Source: Liolophura sinensis
Lineage: Eukaryota; Mollusca; Polyplacophora; Chitonida; Chitonidae
DNA: 64,000 nucleotides
Reading direction: 5' to 3'
Assembly (NCBI RefSeq): GCF_032854445.1
Contig: NC_088303.1
Coordinates: 10,549,501 to 10,613,500, forward strand
A model generated the notes under the pieces. That model worked only from the letters and a program-made list of their open reading frames with translations. It did not search any database and was not told where the DNA came from. Positions 11,501 through 24,295 of this stretch are shown one piece after another. The translations under genes were made by a program, and so were the position numbers. Every line of letters starts with the position of its first letter. Position 1 is the stretch's first letter.

Positions 11501-12205
11501 TGGAGGATGGTGATGAGACAAAAACTGGTGTGGACGATGGTACTGAGACAGAAACTGGTGTGGAGAATGGTGATGAGACAGAAACTGGTGTTGATCATGG
11601 TGATGAGTCAGGATTGGAGTGGAGGATGGTAATGAGGTAGAATCTGGTGTGGAAGATGGTGATGAGGTAGAAACCGGTGTGGAAGATGGTGATGAGACAG
11701 AAACCGGTGTGGAAGTTGGTGATGAGTTAGAAACTAATGTGGACAATGGTACTGAGACAGAAACTGGTGTGGAAGATGGTGATGAGTCAGAAACTGGTGT
11801 GGAGAATGGTGATGAGACAGAAACCGGTGTGGAGGATGGTGATGAGACAGAAACTGGTGTTGAAGATGGTGATGAGACAGAAACCGGTGTGGAGAATGGT
11901 GATGTGACAGAAACTGGTGTGGAGGATGGTGATAAGACAGAAACTGGTGTGGAAGATGGTACTGAGACAGAAACTGGTGTGGACCATGGTGATAAGACAG
12001 AAACTGGTGTGGAGGATGGTGATGAGTCAGAAACTGGTGTGGAGAATGGTGATGAGACAGAAACTGGTGTTGATGATGGTGATGAGTCAGGATTGGAGTG
12101 GAGGATGGTAATGAGGTAGAATCTGGTGTGGAGGATGGTGATGAGGTAGAATCTGGTGTGGAGGATGGTGATGAGGTAGAATCTGGTGTGGAGGATGCCA
12201 ATGAG
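11497..12205. repeat. 30-bp minisatellite, right array
   Basis: About 23 tandem units of 30 bases are built from GATGGTGATGAGACAGAAAC and TGGTGTGGA. Because 30 is a multiple of three, frames stay open on both strands: an acidic DGDETETGVE repeat on plus and an SSPSSTPVSV repeat on minus. The minus frame is continuous with the Penelope RT. No promoter, start context or partner domain supports a protein. The array is the same family as 8935-9335. Confidence 0.9.
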
Positions 12206-12550
12206 ACAGTCCTGTTGTAGAAAACAGCTATGAGATAGAGATGCCTGTTTGAATTTCGGAATGTTTGGTGTTGAGAGATGCTGACATGGTATGGCGTATG
12301 GTAGAGGCTTATTTGGTTTGGGAGATGTTTGTTTGATTTCGGAGATGCTCATTTAATTTGGGAGATGTATTCTGGCGGGTTTCGCCTTCCATATATCTAG
12401 TCTTAAGTCCGTGCTTACTGATGAAGAGATCAAACATTCCTCTCTCCAAAATTTTTCATTTCTGTAGGTTATAGGTCAATTAAGCCTTATTTAAGGGTCA
12501 TTCGGTGCGAAACACCTTATTTCCTAATATTTATGTATTTTCATGTTTAT
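12206..12550. other. Non-coding spacer right of the 30-bp array
   Basis: A short run of related GGAGATG-type motifs (12300-12365) follows the array. Nothing else was recognised. Confidence 0.4.
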
Positions 12551-12712
12551 TTATTTATTTATTTGATAGATGTTTTACGCAGTACTCAAGAACATTTCAC
12601 GTCTCGAGGACGGACAGTGTTATGATGGAGGAAACCAGGCAGAATCTGGGGGAATCCCACGACCATACGCAATCTGCTGAAGACCTTTCCACGCACGGCC
12701 GTATTTCCTAAG
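12551..12712 (-). mobile_element. SINE fragment (family 1)
   Basis: The antisense SINE 3' part carries the tail TTTATTTATTTATTTGATAG, GTTTTACGCAGTACTCAAGA, and the body up to CCACGCACGGCCG. Variants shared with 32566-32690 (GGACAG-GTTATGA, GAATCCCACGACCATA, CTACGCACGGTCG/CCACGCACGGCCG) suggest that both descend from one insertion present before the duplication. Confidence 0.75.
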
Positions 12713-13236
12713 AATCTGGTCTTAAATTAGTCATTAGGTTGATTAAACACTTAAAGCTCATGGTGGTTTTAGCTTTGTAGCCTGTATGTCAAATAAGTGA
12801 TTCTGTCTTTACTAACATTTTAAACATTTGGATAATTGATATATTGTAAGTTATAGTATATTGTCGGCTTGGCAGTCATAATGTAAGCAATATCATAAAT
12901 ACATGACGTTTGACCGTCTCTTTTGTCCCTATTCCACCACATTCGTGTCTTAAGCTTGTGTTTCTGGTTATTTAGACATTACTTTTTTATGTGGCTTCAG
13001 TGTTGTATCTTTAAAATCAAGCAAATCCCAAATAGAGCTATATCCTACCTTGTGTCGCCATTCCACCACAATATTTTGCCTAAGTTAAAGATGAATAATT
13101 AGCTTGGCCTTTCTTACATTGTAGTATTGGCTGTAAGGTTTGTAACATGAAGAAATCAAAGGTGTGCCTTATTAGATACCCTAACCCCGTCTACCCCACT
13201 TATCAATGTAATCAAAATCAACAAAAAGAAATCAAA
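12713..13236. other. Unique sequence replacing the fucosyltransferase 3' half
   Basis: This stretch sits where duplicon B has the C-terminal half of the gene and its 3' flank (about 32690-35065), but is not similar to it. It marks a deletion or rearrangement in copy A. No gene was seen. Confidence 0.5.
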
Positions 13237-13975
13237 GTTCATAGTCGCGTCATTACATTTGTGCCCCGAGCACATGCGTCCTGCGCATTTTCCGAAGAAA
13301 TCTACGCGTATGAGGTTTTGGAGTTCCTGGATATACTCAATACGGTTGTTGGTGGGAAAACAGTAAGAACTCCTTGCCACTGCTAGTTTTGTCTTGGGCG
13401 TAATGTTAACGCAAGAAAATGTGTAATATTCCGAGAGACGTTTGACGCGGTTGTAAGAACATACAAAATCCGAATCCTCTCTGTAAGTCATTATCCATTT
13501 GAAAAGATTGTTATACCTTTGTGGTTGTATGCCAGTGAAATAAGGTGGCTCCAAGTTAAATAGCAGCCATCTTTGATGTGGCCATTTTCGGAACGGTAAA
13601 CGGTCGTCGTGCATATTTCTAGGGTGAAATACCACAACGTCACTTCTCTTCAGTTGTTTTCTGTTTTTGGTAAATCCACAGCTTGAGACGGGACAATGTT
13701 TGAAAAATATCATCTTTCAACCAGACTGCAGATTGAAAGTAATTTGTCCACTGTAAAATAAATTTCTTCTTGCCACCAAGAAATGGGGGTGGGTGGATAA
13801 CACCCCAATACCGCTGCAGGCATGTCGACTTCTTTGAAACATACTTCTCCGTACTGCGATCCGTGCTTTCTTTTCTGTCAATTTTCACTAAAAAGTACAA
13901 GACACAAGTCGAAGAAACACACAGAATAAGGAGAATTTTCCACTTGAGCCTGGTTATAGCTATTTCTGGATAAAC
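13237..13975 (-). pseudogene. Alpha-1,3-fucosyltransferase pseudogene (GT10), truncated
   Basis: This is a close paralogue of the intact gene at 34550-35779, same strand, with at least three disabling lesions. The initiator that matches the intact gene's start reads ATA instead of ATG (about 13962). One extra A in a GAAAAATATC run near 13700 shifts the frame between the stem region (…WLKDDIF) and the catalytic N-terminal part. After CSGHKCNDATM (about 13240) similarity stops, so the whole donor-binding C-terminal half is absent. The remaining part still shows QRWLLFNLEPPYFTG and MTYREDSDFVCSYN. The membrane anchor (LILCVSSTCVLYFLVKI) is recognisable. No function is expected, though transcription from the retained 5' flank is possible. 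Confidence 0.92.
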
Positions 13976-14840
13976 CTGACGCCGTATTGACTATTACATT
14001 GACCTACCTGATAGTAAAAATGAACTTATATTCTATGTTCTGTGTGGACTTTTCCACATGAGCAGGGTAGGGCAGGGGTGCTGGGTGCGCGGTAAATGCA
14101 GACATCTAACAATACAATTACAAATGCTCCAGACTGTTAACGGATTATCTTAGCATTTGACTCTTCAATTTACTTCGGTGACTGTTGTCAACTGTAGGGC
14201 AAAGGCAGAAAATAACCCCAGAAATGTGTCAGGCGTACGCCAAACTCTCACCCTGAAACAAGGAATAGCTGATTCCGTGGGAGCTGTATGATCATTGGCT
14301 ACTCGTCTGAGCTCAGGACAACTACACTACCCGGCGAACAAGGCCTCACAGCGACCAGTGATCTGTATGCGCACTTCCAACTCAAACGAGCAAAACCATA
14401 ACTTAGTAACGAAATGAAGTATAAGCTACAACAGTATTATTGCTGGTTATGTGAAAGAAAAAATTAGTATAAAATGAAGCAAGTATCATCATACATACCG
14501 CAGAAAATTGCACATTGGCTTGACTTTTATAAAATTTTTTTGAATACAATTAAATTTATTTGCTACGCATCAAGGTGACCTTTAAAGGCCATACTGACAT
14601 CAGTGTGAGCTTACGAAGATAACAGTACTGTAGTTTCAGTCGGAATAGCTGCAGAAGAATAGGCAAATGTAAACTTTCCAGTCCGTGTGAAGGTTTAAAT
14701 CCCCATTTTAAAGCCAAGTGTTTTAAAACCCTCTCAAGATATTCAAGTAAATATATCTCATGATGACGAACTCGATCTTTTTCATTGTCGTCTTTTTCAC
14801 TGTGGGTGTGTATTACATGTATCTTATCTCGTCGGACCAT
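13976..14840 (-). promoter_or_regulatory. 5' flank of fucosyltransferase pseudogene, shared with copy B
   Basis: This region aligns with 35780-36690 upstream of the intact gene, including AAATAACCCCAGAA, GGCGTACGCCAAACT and GATCATTGGCTACTCGTCT. No TATA box or other element could be assigned. Similarity between the copies shows joint descent and does not by itself show regulatory function. Confidence 0.5.
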
Positions 14841-16796
14841 CAGTCTCATCAGCCCTGGACTATCTCACTGTCTCATTAGCCCTGGACTATCTCACTGTCT
14901 CATCAGCCATGGACTATCTCACTGTCACATCAGCCCTGAACAAACTCACTGTCTCATCAGTCCTGGACTATATCACTGTCTCATCAGCCCTGGACTATAT
15001 CACTGTCTCATCAGCCCTGGACTATCTCACTGTCACATTAGCCCTAAACAATCTCACTGTCACATTAGCCCTGGACTATCTCACTGTCTCATCAGCCCTG
15101 GACTATTTCACTGTCACATCAGCCCTAAACTATCTCACTGTCTCATCAGCCCTGGACTATCTCACTATCTCATCAGACCTGGACTATCTCACTGTCACAT
15201 CAGCCTGAACTATCTCATGTCTCATCAGCCATGGACTATCTCACTGTCTCATCAGCCCTGGACTATCAGGCTGTCACATTAGCCCTGAAATATCAGAATG
15301 TCTCATCGGCCCTGGACTATCTCACTGTCACATTAGCCCTGAACTATCTCACTGTCTCATTAGCCCTAAACTATCTCACTGTCTCATGAGCCCTGAACTA
15401 TCTCACTGTCACATCAGCCCTGAACTATCTCGGTGTCACATCAGCCCTGAACTATTTCACTGTCTCATCAGCCCTGGACTATCTCACTGTCACATCAGCC
15501 CTGAACTATCTCACTGTCTCAGCCCTGGACTATCTCACTGTCACATCAGCCCTGGACTATCTCACTGTCACATTAGCCCTGGACTATCAGACTGTCACAT
15601 CAGCCCTGATCTATCTCACTGTCACATCAGCCCTGAACTATCCCACTGTCTCATCAGCCCTGGACTATCAAACTGTCTCATCAGCCCTGGACTATCAGAC
15701 TGTCACATCAGCCCTGGACTATCTCACTGTCTCATCAGCCCTGGAATATCTCACTGTCTCATCAGCCCTGGACTATCTCACTGTAACATTACCCCTGAAC
15801 TATCAGACTGTCATATTAGCCACTGGACTACCTCACTGTCTCATCAGCCCTGGACTATTTCACTGTCTCATCAGCCCTGGACAATCAGACTATCTCATCA
15901 GCCCTAGACTATCTCACTGTCTCATCAGCCCTGGACTATCTCACTGTCACATCAGCCCTGGACTATCTCACTGTCTCATCAGCCCTGGACTATCTCACTG
16001 TCTCATCAGCCCTGGACTATCTAACTGTCTCACCAGCCATGGACTATCTCACTGTCACATTAGCCCTGGACTATCTCACTGTCACATTAACCCTGGACTA
16101 TCTCACTGTCACATTAGCCCTGGACTATCTCACTGTCTCATCAGCACCTGGACTATCTCACTGTCACATTAGCCCTGGACTATCTCACTGTCTCATCAGC
16201 CCTGGACTATCTCACTGTCTCATCAGCCCTGGACTATCTCACTGTTTCATCAGCCCTGAACTATCTCACTGTCACATCAGCCCTGGACTATCTCACTGTC
16301 TCATCAGCACCTTGACTATCTCACTGTCACATTAGCCCTGAACTATCAGACTGTCACATTAGCCCTGAACTATCTCACTGTCAAATCAGCCCTGGAATAT
16401 CTCACTGTCACATTAGCCCTGAACTATCCCACTGTCACATCAGCACTGAACTATCAGAATGTCACATCAGCCCTGGATTATCAGACTGTCACATCAGCCC
16501 TGGACTATCTCACTGTCTCATCAGCCCTGGACTATCTCACTGTCTCATCAGCCCTGGACTATCTCACTGTCTCATCAGCCCTGGACTATCTCACTGTCAC
16601 ATTAGCCCTGAACTATCAGAATGTCTCATCGGCCCTGGACTATATCACTGTCACATCAACCCTGAACTATCTCACTGTCTCATCAGCCCTGGACTATCTC
16701 ACTGTCACATTAGCCCTGGACTATCTCACTGTCTCATCAGCCCTAGACTATCTCACTGTCACATTGGCCCTAAATTATCAGACTGTCTCATCAGCC

Positions 16797-17466
16797 CTGG
16801 ACGATCTCACTGTCTCATCAGCCCTGGACTATCTCACTGTCTCATCAGCCCTGAACTATCAGACTGTCACATCAGCCCTAAACTATCAGACTATCATATC
16901 AGCCCTGTACTATCACGCTGTCATATCAGCCCTGGATTATCAGACTGTCACATCAGCCCTGGACTATCTCACTGTCTCATCAGCCCTGGACTATCTCACT
17001 GTCTCATCAGCCCTGGAATATCTCACTGTCTCATCAGCCCTGGACTATCTCACTGTCACATTAGCCCTGAACTATCAGAATGTCTCATCGGCCCTGGACT
17101 ATCTCACTGTCACATCAGCCCTGAACTATCTCACTGTCTCATCAGCCCTGGACTATCTCACTGTCACATTAGCCCTGAACTATCAGACTGTCTCATCAGC
17201 GCTGGACTATCACACTGTCACATTAGCCCTGGACTATCTCACTGTCTCATCAGCCCTAGACTATCTCACTGTCACATTGGCCCTGAATTATCAGACTGTC
17301 TCATAAGCCCTGGACGATCTCACTGTCTCATCAGCCCTGGACTATCTCACTGTCACATTAGCCCTGAACTATCAGACTGTCACATCAGCCCTAAACTATC
17401 AGACTATCATATCAGCCCTGTACTATCACGCTGTCATATCAGCCCTGGATTATCAGACTGTCACAT
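16797..17466. repeat. 513-bp (19-unit) internal duplication in the 27-bp array
   Basis: Rare unit variants recur exactly 513 bases apart: GGACGATCTCAC at about 16799 and 17312, and TGTACTATCACGCTGTCAT at about 16906 and 17419. As 513 is 19 times 27, a block of units was duplicated in register. Confidence 0.85.
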
Positions 17467-18317
17467 CAGCCCTGGACTATCTCACTGTCTCATCAGCCCT
17501 GGACTATGTCACTGTGACCTTAGCCCTGAACTATCAGACTGTCACATCAGCCCTGAACTATCACACTGTCATATCAGCCCTGTACTATGACGCTGTCATA
17601 TCAGCCCTGGACTATCTCACTGTCACATTAGCCCTGAACTATCAGATTGTCACATCAGCCCTGAACTATCACACTGTCATATCAGCCCTGAACTATCACA
17701 CTGTCAGATCAGCCCTAAACTATCAGGCTGTCTCATCAGCCGTGGACTATCAGACTGTCACATTAGCCCTGAACTATCAGAATGTCACATCAGCCCTGAA
17801 CTATCAGACTGTCACATCAGCCCTGAAGTATCAGACTGTCACATCAGCCCTGAACTATCAGACTGTCACATCAGCCCTGAACTGTCAGACTGTCACATCA
17901 GCCCTGAACTATCAGACTGTCATATCAGCCCTGAACTATCAGACTGTCACATCAGCACTAAACTATCACACTGTCACATAAGCCTTGAACTATCAAACTG
18001 TCACATCAGCCCTGAACTGTCAGGCTGTCACATCAACCCTGAACTATCAGACTGTCACATCAACCCTGAACTATCAAACTGTCACATCAACCCTGAACTA
18101 TCAGACTGTCGCATCATCCCTGAACTATCAGACTGTCTCATCAGCCCTGGACTATATCACTGTCACATTATCTCTGATCTATCAGACTATCATATCAGCC
18201 CTGAACTATCAGACTGTCACATCAGCCGTGGATTATCAGACTGTCATATCAGCCCTGAACTATCAGACTGTCACATCAGCCCTAAACTTTCAGACTGTCA
18301 CATCCGCCCTGAACTAG

Positions 18318-18640
18318 CAGATTGTCACATCAGCCCTTGATTATTAGACTTTTACATCAACTCTGAATTATTAGACCCTCATATCAGAACGGGAATTTCA
18401 GACTTTCACATCAGACCTGGATTATCAGGCATATCAGCCCTGCATTATCAGACTGTTACATCAGTTCAGGATTATCAGAATGTTATCCGCCCTGAATTAT
18501 CGGACTGTCATATCAGCCCTGGATTATCAGACTGTCATATCAGCCCTGAACTGTCTCACTGTTATATCAGCCCTGAACTATGGTAATGTCATGTCACCCG
18601 TGAAGTATCATACTGTCATATCTGCCCTGGACTATCTCAC
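18318..18640. repeat. Higher-order landmark block, copy 1
   Basis: A run of diverged units, including TCTGAATTATTAG, CATATCAGCCCTGCATTATC, AGTTCAGGATTATCAGAATG and TTATCCGCCCTGAATTATCG, recurs six times in the array. It sets both the stop (TTATTAG) and the next ATG of the long open frames; here the ATG is at 18480. Confidence 0.85.
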
Positions 18641-19284
18641 TGTAACATTAGACCTGAACTATCAGAAAGTCTCATCGGCCCTGGACTATCTCACTGTCAC
18701 ATTAGCCCTGAACTACCTCACTGTCTCATCAGCAATAGACTATCTCACTGTCTCATCACCACCTAGACTATCTCACTGTCACATTAGCCATGAACTGTCA
18801 GACTGTCACATTAGCCCTGAACTATCTTACTGTCTCATCAGCCCTGGACTATCTCACTGTCACATTAGCCCTGAACTATCAGACTGTCACATTAGCCCTG
18901 AACTATCAGACTGTCACATCAGCCCTGGATTATCAGACTGTCACATCAGCCCTGGACTGTCAGGCTGTCACATCAGCCCTGAACTATCAGACTGTCACAT
19001 CAACCCTGAACTATATAACTGTCACATCAACGCTGAACTATCAGACTGTCGCATCAGCCCTGAACTATATTACTGTCACAATATCCCTGAACTATCAGAC
19101 TGTCACATCAGCCCTGAACTATCAGACTGTCACATCAGCCCTGATCTATCAGACTATCATATCAGCCCTGAACTATCAGACTGTCACATCAGCCGTGGAT
19201 TATCAGACTGTCACATCAGCCCTGAACTATCAGACTGTCACATCAGCCCTAAACTATCAGATTGTCACATCCGCCCTGAACTAC

Positions 19285-19605
19285 CAGATTGTCACATCAG
19301 CCCTTGATTATTAGACTTTTACATCAACTCTGAATTATTAGACCCTCATATCAGCACGGGAATTTCAGATTTTCACATCAGACCTGGATTATCAGGCATA
19401 TCAGCCCTGCATTATCAGACTGTTATATCAGTTCAGGATTATCAGAATGTTATCCGCCCTGAATTATCGGACTGTCATATCATCCCTGGATTATCAGACT
19501 GTCATATCAGCCCTGAACTGTCTCACTGTTATATCAGCCCTGAACTATGGTAATGTCATATCACCCGTGAAGTATCATACTGTCATATCTGCCCTGGACT
19601 ATCTC
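19285..19605. repeat. Higher-order landmark block, copy 2
   Basis: Same order of diverged units as copy 1, with the landmark ATG at 19447, 967 bases after the first. Confidence 0.85.
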
Positions 19606-20454
19606 ACTTTCTCATCAGCCCTGGATTATCTCACTGTCTCATCAGCCCTGGACTGTCTCACTGTCACATTAGCCCTGGACTATATCACTGTCTCATCAGC
19701 CCTGGACTATCTCACTGTCTCATCAGCCCTAAACTACCTCACTGTCACATTAGCCCTGAACTATCTCACTGTCTCATCAGCCCTGGACTATCTCACTGTC
19801 ACATTAGCCCTGAACTATCTCACTGTATTATCAGCCCTGGACTATCTCACTGTCTCATCAGCCCTGGACTATCTCACTATCTTATCAGCACTGGACTATC
19901 TCACTGTCACATTACCCCTGAAATATCAGACTGTCACATCAGCCTTGGACTATCTCACTGTCTCATCAGCCCCGGACTATCTCACTGTCTCATCACCCCT
20001 GAACTATCTCACTGTCTCATCAGCCCTAGACTATCTCACTGTCTCATCAGCACCTAGACTATCTCACTATCACTTTAGCCCTGAACTATCAAACTGTCAC
20101 ATTAGCCCTGAACTATCTCACTGTCTCATCTGCCCTGGACTATCTCACTGTCACATTAGCCCTGAACTATCAGACTGTCACATCAGCCCTGAACTATCAG
20201 ACTGTCACATCAGCCCTGGATTATCAGACTGTTACATCAGCCCTGGACTATCTCACTGTCTCATCAGCTCTGGACTATCTCACTGTCTCATCAGCCCTGG
20301 ACTATCTCACTGTCACATTAGCCCTGAACCATCAGACTGTCTCTTCAGCCCTGGACTATCTCACTGTCACATTAGCCCTGGACTATCTCACTGTCACATT
20401 AGCCATGAACTATCAGACTGTCACATCAGTGCTGAACTATCAGACTGTCACATC

Positions 20455-20585
20455 AGCCCTGGATTATCAGACTTTTACATCAACTCTGAATTATTAAACT
20501 CTTATATCAGCCCTGAACTGTCTCACTGTAATATCAGCCCTGAACTATGGTAATGTCATGTCACGCGTGAAGTATCTCACTGTCA
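20455..20585. repeat. Higher-order landmark block, partial copy
   Basis: Only parts of the landmark remain: TCTGAATTATTAAACTC, the GAACTGTCTCACTGTAATATC unit region and AACTATGGTAATGTCATGTC. The middle, including the ATG unit, is missing. Confidence 0.7.
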
Positions 20586-22059
20586 TATCTGCTCTGCACT
20601 ATCTCGCGTTCTCATCAGCCCTTGGCTATCTCACTGTCTCATCAGACCTGAACTATCTCACTGTCTCATCAGTCCTGGATTATCTCACTGTCTCATCAGC
20701 CCTGGACAATCTCACTGTCACATTAGCCCTGAACTATCAGACTATCACATTAGCCCTGAACTATCTCACTGTCTTATCAGCCCTGGACTATCTCACTGTG
20801 ACATTAGCCCTGAACTATCACACTGTCACATCAGCCCTGAACTATCAGACTGTCACATCAGCTCTGGATTATCAGACTGTCACATCAGCCCTGGACTATC
20901 TCAGTGTCTCATCAGAACTGGAATATCTCATTGTCTCATCAGCCCTGGACTATCTCACTGTCTCATCAGCCCTGGACTATCTCACTGTCACATTAGCCCT
21001 GAACTATCAGACTGTCTCTTTAGCCCTGGACTATCTCACTGTGACATTAGCCCTGAACTACCAGACTGTCACATCAACCCTGGACTATCTCACTGTCACA
21101 TTAGCCCTGAACTATCAGACTGTCACATCAGCGCTGGACTATCTCACTGTCACATTAGCCCTGGACTATCTCACTGTCACATCAGCCCTAGACTATCTCA
21201 CTGTCACATCAGCCCTGAACTATCTCACTGTCACATTAGCCCTGAACTATCACACTGTCACATCAGCCCTGAACTATCTCACTGTCTTATCAGCCCTGAA
21301 CTATCTTACTGTCATATCTGCCCTGAACTATCAAACTGTCACATCAGCCCTGAACTATCAGACTGTCACATTAGCCCTGAATTATCGGACTGTTATATCA
21401 GCCCTGAACCATCAGACTGTCACATCAGCCCTGAACTGTCAGACTGTCACATTAGCCCTGGATTATCAGACTATCACATTAGCCCTGAACTATCAGACTG
21501 TCACATCAGCCCTGAACTATCAGACTGTCACATCAGCCCTGGACTATCCCACTGTCACATCAGCCCTGAACTGTCAGACTGTCACATCAGCCCTGGATTA
21601 TCAGACTATCATATCAGCCCTGAACTATCAGACTGTCACATCAGCCCTTAACTATCAGTCTGTCACATCAGCCCTGAACTATCAGACTGTCACATCAGCC
21701 CTGGATTATCAGACTATCATATCAGCCCTGAAATGTCACACTGTCACATCAGCCCTGGACTATCAGACTGTCACATCAGCCCTGAACTGTCAGACTGTCA
21801 CATCAGCCCTGGATTATCAGACTATCATATCAGCCCTGAACTATCAGACTGTCACATCAGCCCTAAACTATCAGACTGTCACATCAGCCCTGAACTATCA
21901 GACTGTCACATCAGCCCTGAACTGTCTGACTGTCACATCAGCCCTGAACTATCAGACTGCCACATCAGCCCTGAACTGTCAGACTGTCACATCAGCCCTG
22001 GATTATTAGACCATCATATTAGCCCTGAACTTTCAGACTGTCACATCAGCCCTGAACTA

Positions 22060-22385
22060 TCAGACTTTCACATCAGCCCTGGATTATCAGACTTTTCCAT
22101 CAACTCTGAATTATTAGACTGTCATATCAGCACGGGACTGTTAGACTTTCACATCAGACCTGGATTATCAGGCATATCAGCCCTGTATTATCAGACTGTT
22201 ATATCAGTTCAGGATTATCAGAATGTTATCCGCCCTGAATTATCGGACTGTCATATCAGCCCTGGATTATCAGACTGTCATATCAGCCCTGAACTGTCTC
22301 ACTATTATATCAGCCCTGAACTATGGTAATGTCATGTCACCCGTGAAGTGTCTCACTGTCATATCTGCCCTGGACTATCTCACTT
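22060..22385. repeat. Higher-order landmark block, copy 3
   Basis: Full landmark with ATG at 22223. A CACGGGACTGTTAGAC unit replaces the CACGGGAATTTCAGA form of copies 1 and 2; the replacement is shared with copies 4 to 6, so the later blocks form a subfamily. Confidence 0.85.
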
Positions 22386-23579
22386 TCTCATCAGCCCTGG
22401 ATTATCTCACTGTCTCATCAGCCCTGGGCTGTCTCACTGTCACATTAGCCCTGGACTATCTCACTGTCTCATCAGCCCTGGACTATCTCACTGTCTCATC
22501 GGCCCTGAACTATCTCACTGTCACATTAGCCCTGAACTATCTCACTGTCTCATTAGCCCTGAACTATCTCACTGTCTCATCAGCCCTAGACTATCTCACT
22601 GTCTCATCAGCCCTGGAATATCTCACTGTCTCATCAGCCCTGAACTATCTCACTGTCTCATCAGCCCTGGACTATCTCACTGTCTCATCAGCCCTGGAAT
22701 ATCTCACTGTCTCATTAGCCCTGGACTATCTCACTGTCACATTAGCCCTGAACTATCAGACTGTCTCTTTAGCCCTGGACTATCTGACTGTCACATTACC
22801 CCTGAACTATCAGACTGTCACATCAGCCCTGGACTATCTCACTGTCTCATCAGCCCTGGACTATCTCACTGTCTCATCAGCCCTGAACTATCTCACTGTC
22901 ACATCAGCCCTGGACTATCTCACTGTCTCATCAGCCCTGGACTATCTCACTGTCTCATCAGCCCTGCACTGTCTCACTGTCACATTAGCCCTGAACTATC
23001 AGACTGTCTCTTTAGCCCTGGACTATCTCACTGTCACATTAGCCCTGAACTATCTTACTGTCTCATCCGCCCTGGACTATCTCACTGTCACATTAGCCCT
23101 GAACTGTCAGACTGTCACATCAGCCCTGAACTATCAGACTGTCTCATCAGCCCAGGACTATCTCACTATCACATTAGCCCCGAACTATCACACTGTCACA
23201 TCAGCCCTGAACCATCAGACTGTCACATCAGCCCTGGACTATCAGACTGTCACATCAACCCTGAACTATCACACTGTCACATCAGCCCTGGATTATCAGA
23301 CTGTCTCATCAGCCCTGGACTATATCACTGTCACATTATTGCTAAACTATCAGACTGTCACATCAGCCCTGAACTATCAGACTGTCACATCAGCCCTGAA
23401 CTATCAGACTGTCACATCAGCCCTGAACTATCACACTGTCACATCAGCCCTGAACTATCAGACTGTCTCATCAGCCCTGGACTATATCACTGTCACATTA
23501 TCCCTGAACTATCAGACTGTCACATCAGCTCTGAACTATGAGACTGTCACATTAACCCTGAACTACCAGATTGTCACAT

Positions 23580-23870
23580 CAGCCCTGGATTATCAGACTT
23601 TTACATCAACTCTGAATTATTAGACTCTCATATCAGCACGGGACTGTTAGACTTTCACATCAGATCTGGATTATCAGACTGTTATATCAGTTCAGGATTA
23701 TCAAAATGTTATCCGCCCTGAATTATCGGACTGTCATATCAGCCCTGGATTATCAGACTGTCATATCAGCCCTGAACTGTCTCACTGTTATATCAACCCT
23801 GAACTATGCTAATGTCATGTCAACCGTGAAGTATCATACTGTCATATCTGCCCTGGACTATTTCACTTTC
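23580..23870. repeat. Higher-order landmark block, copy 4 (one unit shorter)
   Basis: Landmark with ATG at 23706. It lacks the GGCATATCAGCCCTGCAT segment, so the block is shorter than its relatives. Confidence 0.8.
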
Positions 23871-23999
23871 TCATCAGCCCTGGACTATATCACTGTCACA
23901 TTATCCCTGAACTATCAGACTGTCACATCAGCTCTGAACTATGAGACTGTCACATCAGCCCTGAACTATCAGACTGTCACATCAGCCCTAGGTTATCAG

Positions 24000-24295
24000 A
24001 CTTTTACATCAACTCTGAATTATTAGACTCTCATATCAGCACGGGACTGTTAGACTTTCACATCAGACCTGGATTATCAGGCATATCAGCCCTGCATTAT
24101 CAGACTGTTATATCAGTTCAGGATTATCAGAATGTTATCCGCCCTGAATTATCGGACTGTCATATCAGCCCTGGATTATCAGACTGTCATATCAGCCCTG
24201 AACTGTCTCACTGTTATATCAGCCCTGAACTATGGTAATGTCATGTCACCCGTGAAGTATCATACTGTCATATCTGCCCTGGACTATCTCACTTT
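24000..24295. repeat. Higher-order landmark block, copy 5
   Basis: Full landmark with ATG at 24132, only 426 bases after copy 4. Confidence 0.85.

Noticed and set aside
11619-12119. Acidic DGDETETGVE repeat protein on the plus strand
   Set aside because: It is the translation of the 30-bp minisatellite. The opposite strand is equally open and there is no unique sequence at either end.
11497-12205. Hammerhead ribozyme in the 30-bp repeats (GATGAG…GAAAC resembles the core, and Penelope elements can carry such ribozymes)
   Set aside because: The core C-T-G-A-T-G-A is not conserved (G replaces C) and no proper stems flank the motif. Judged a chance resemblance.
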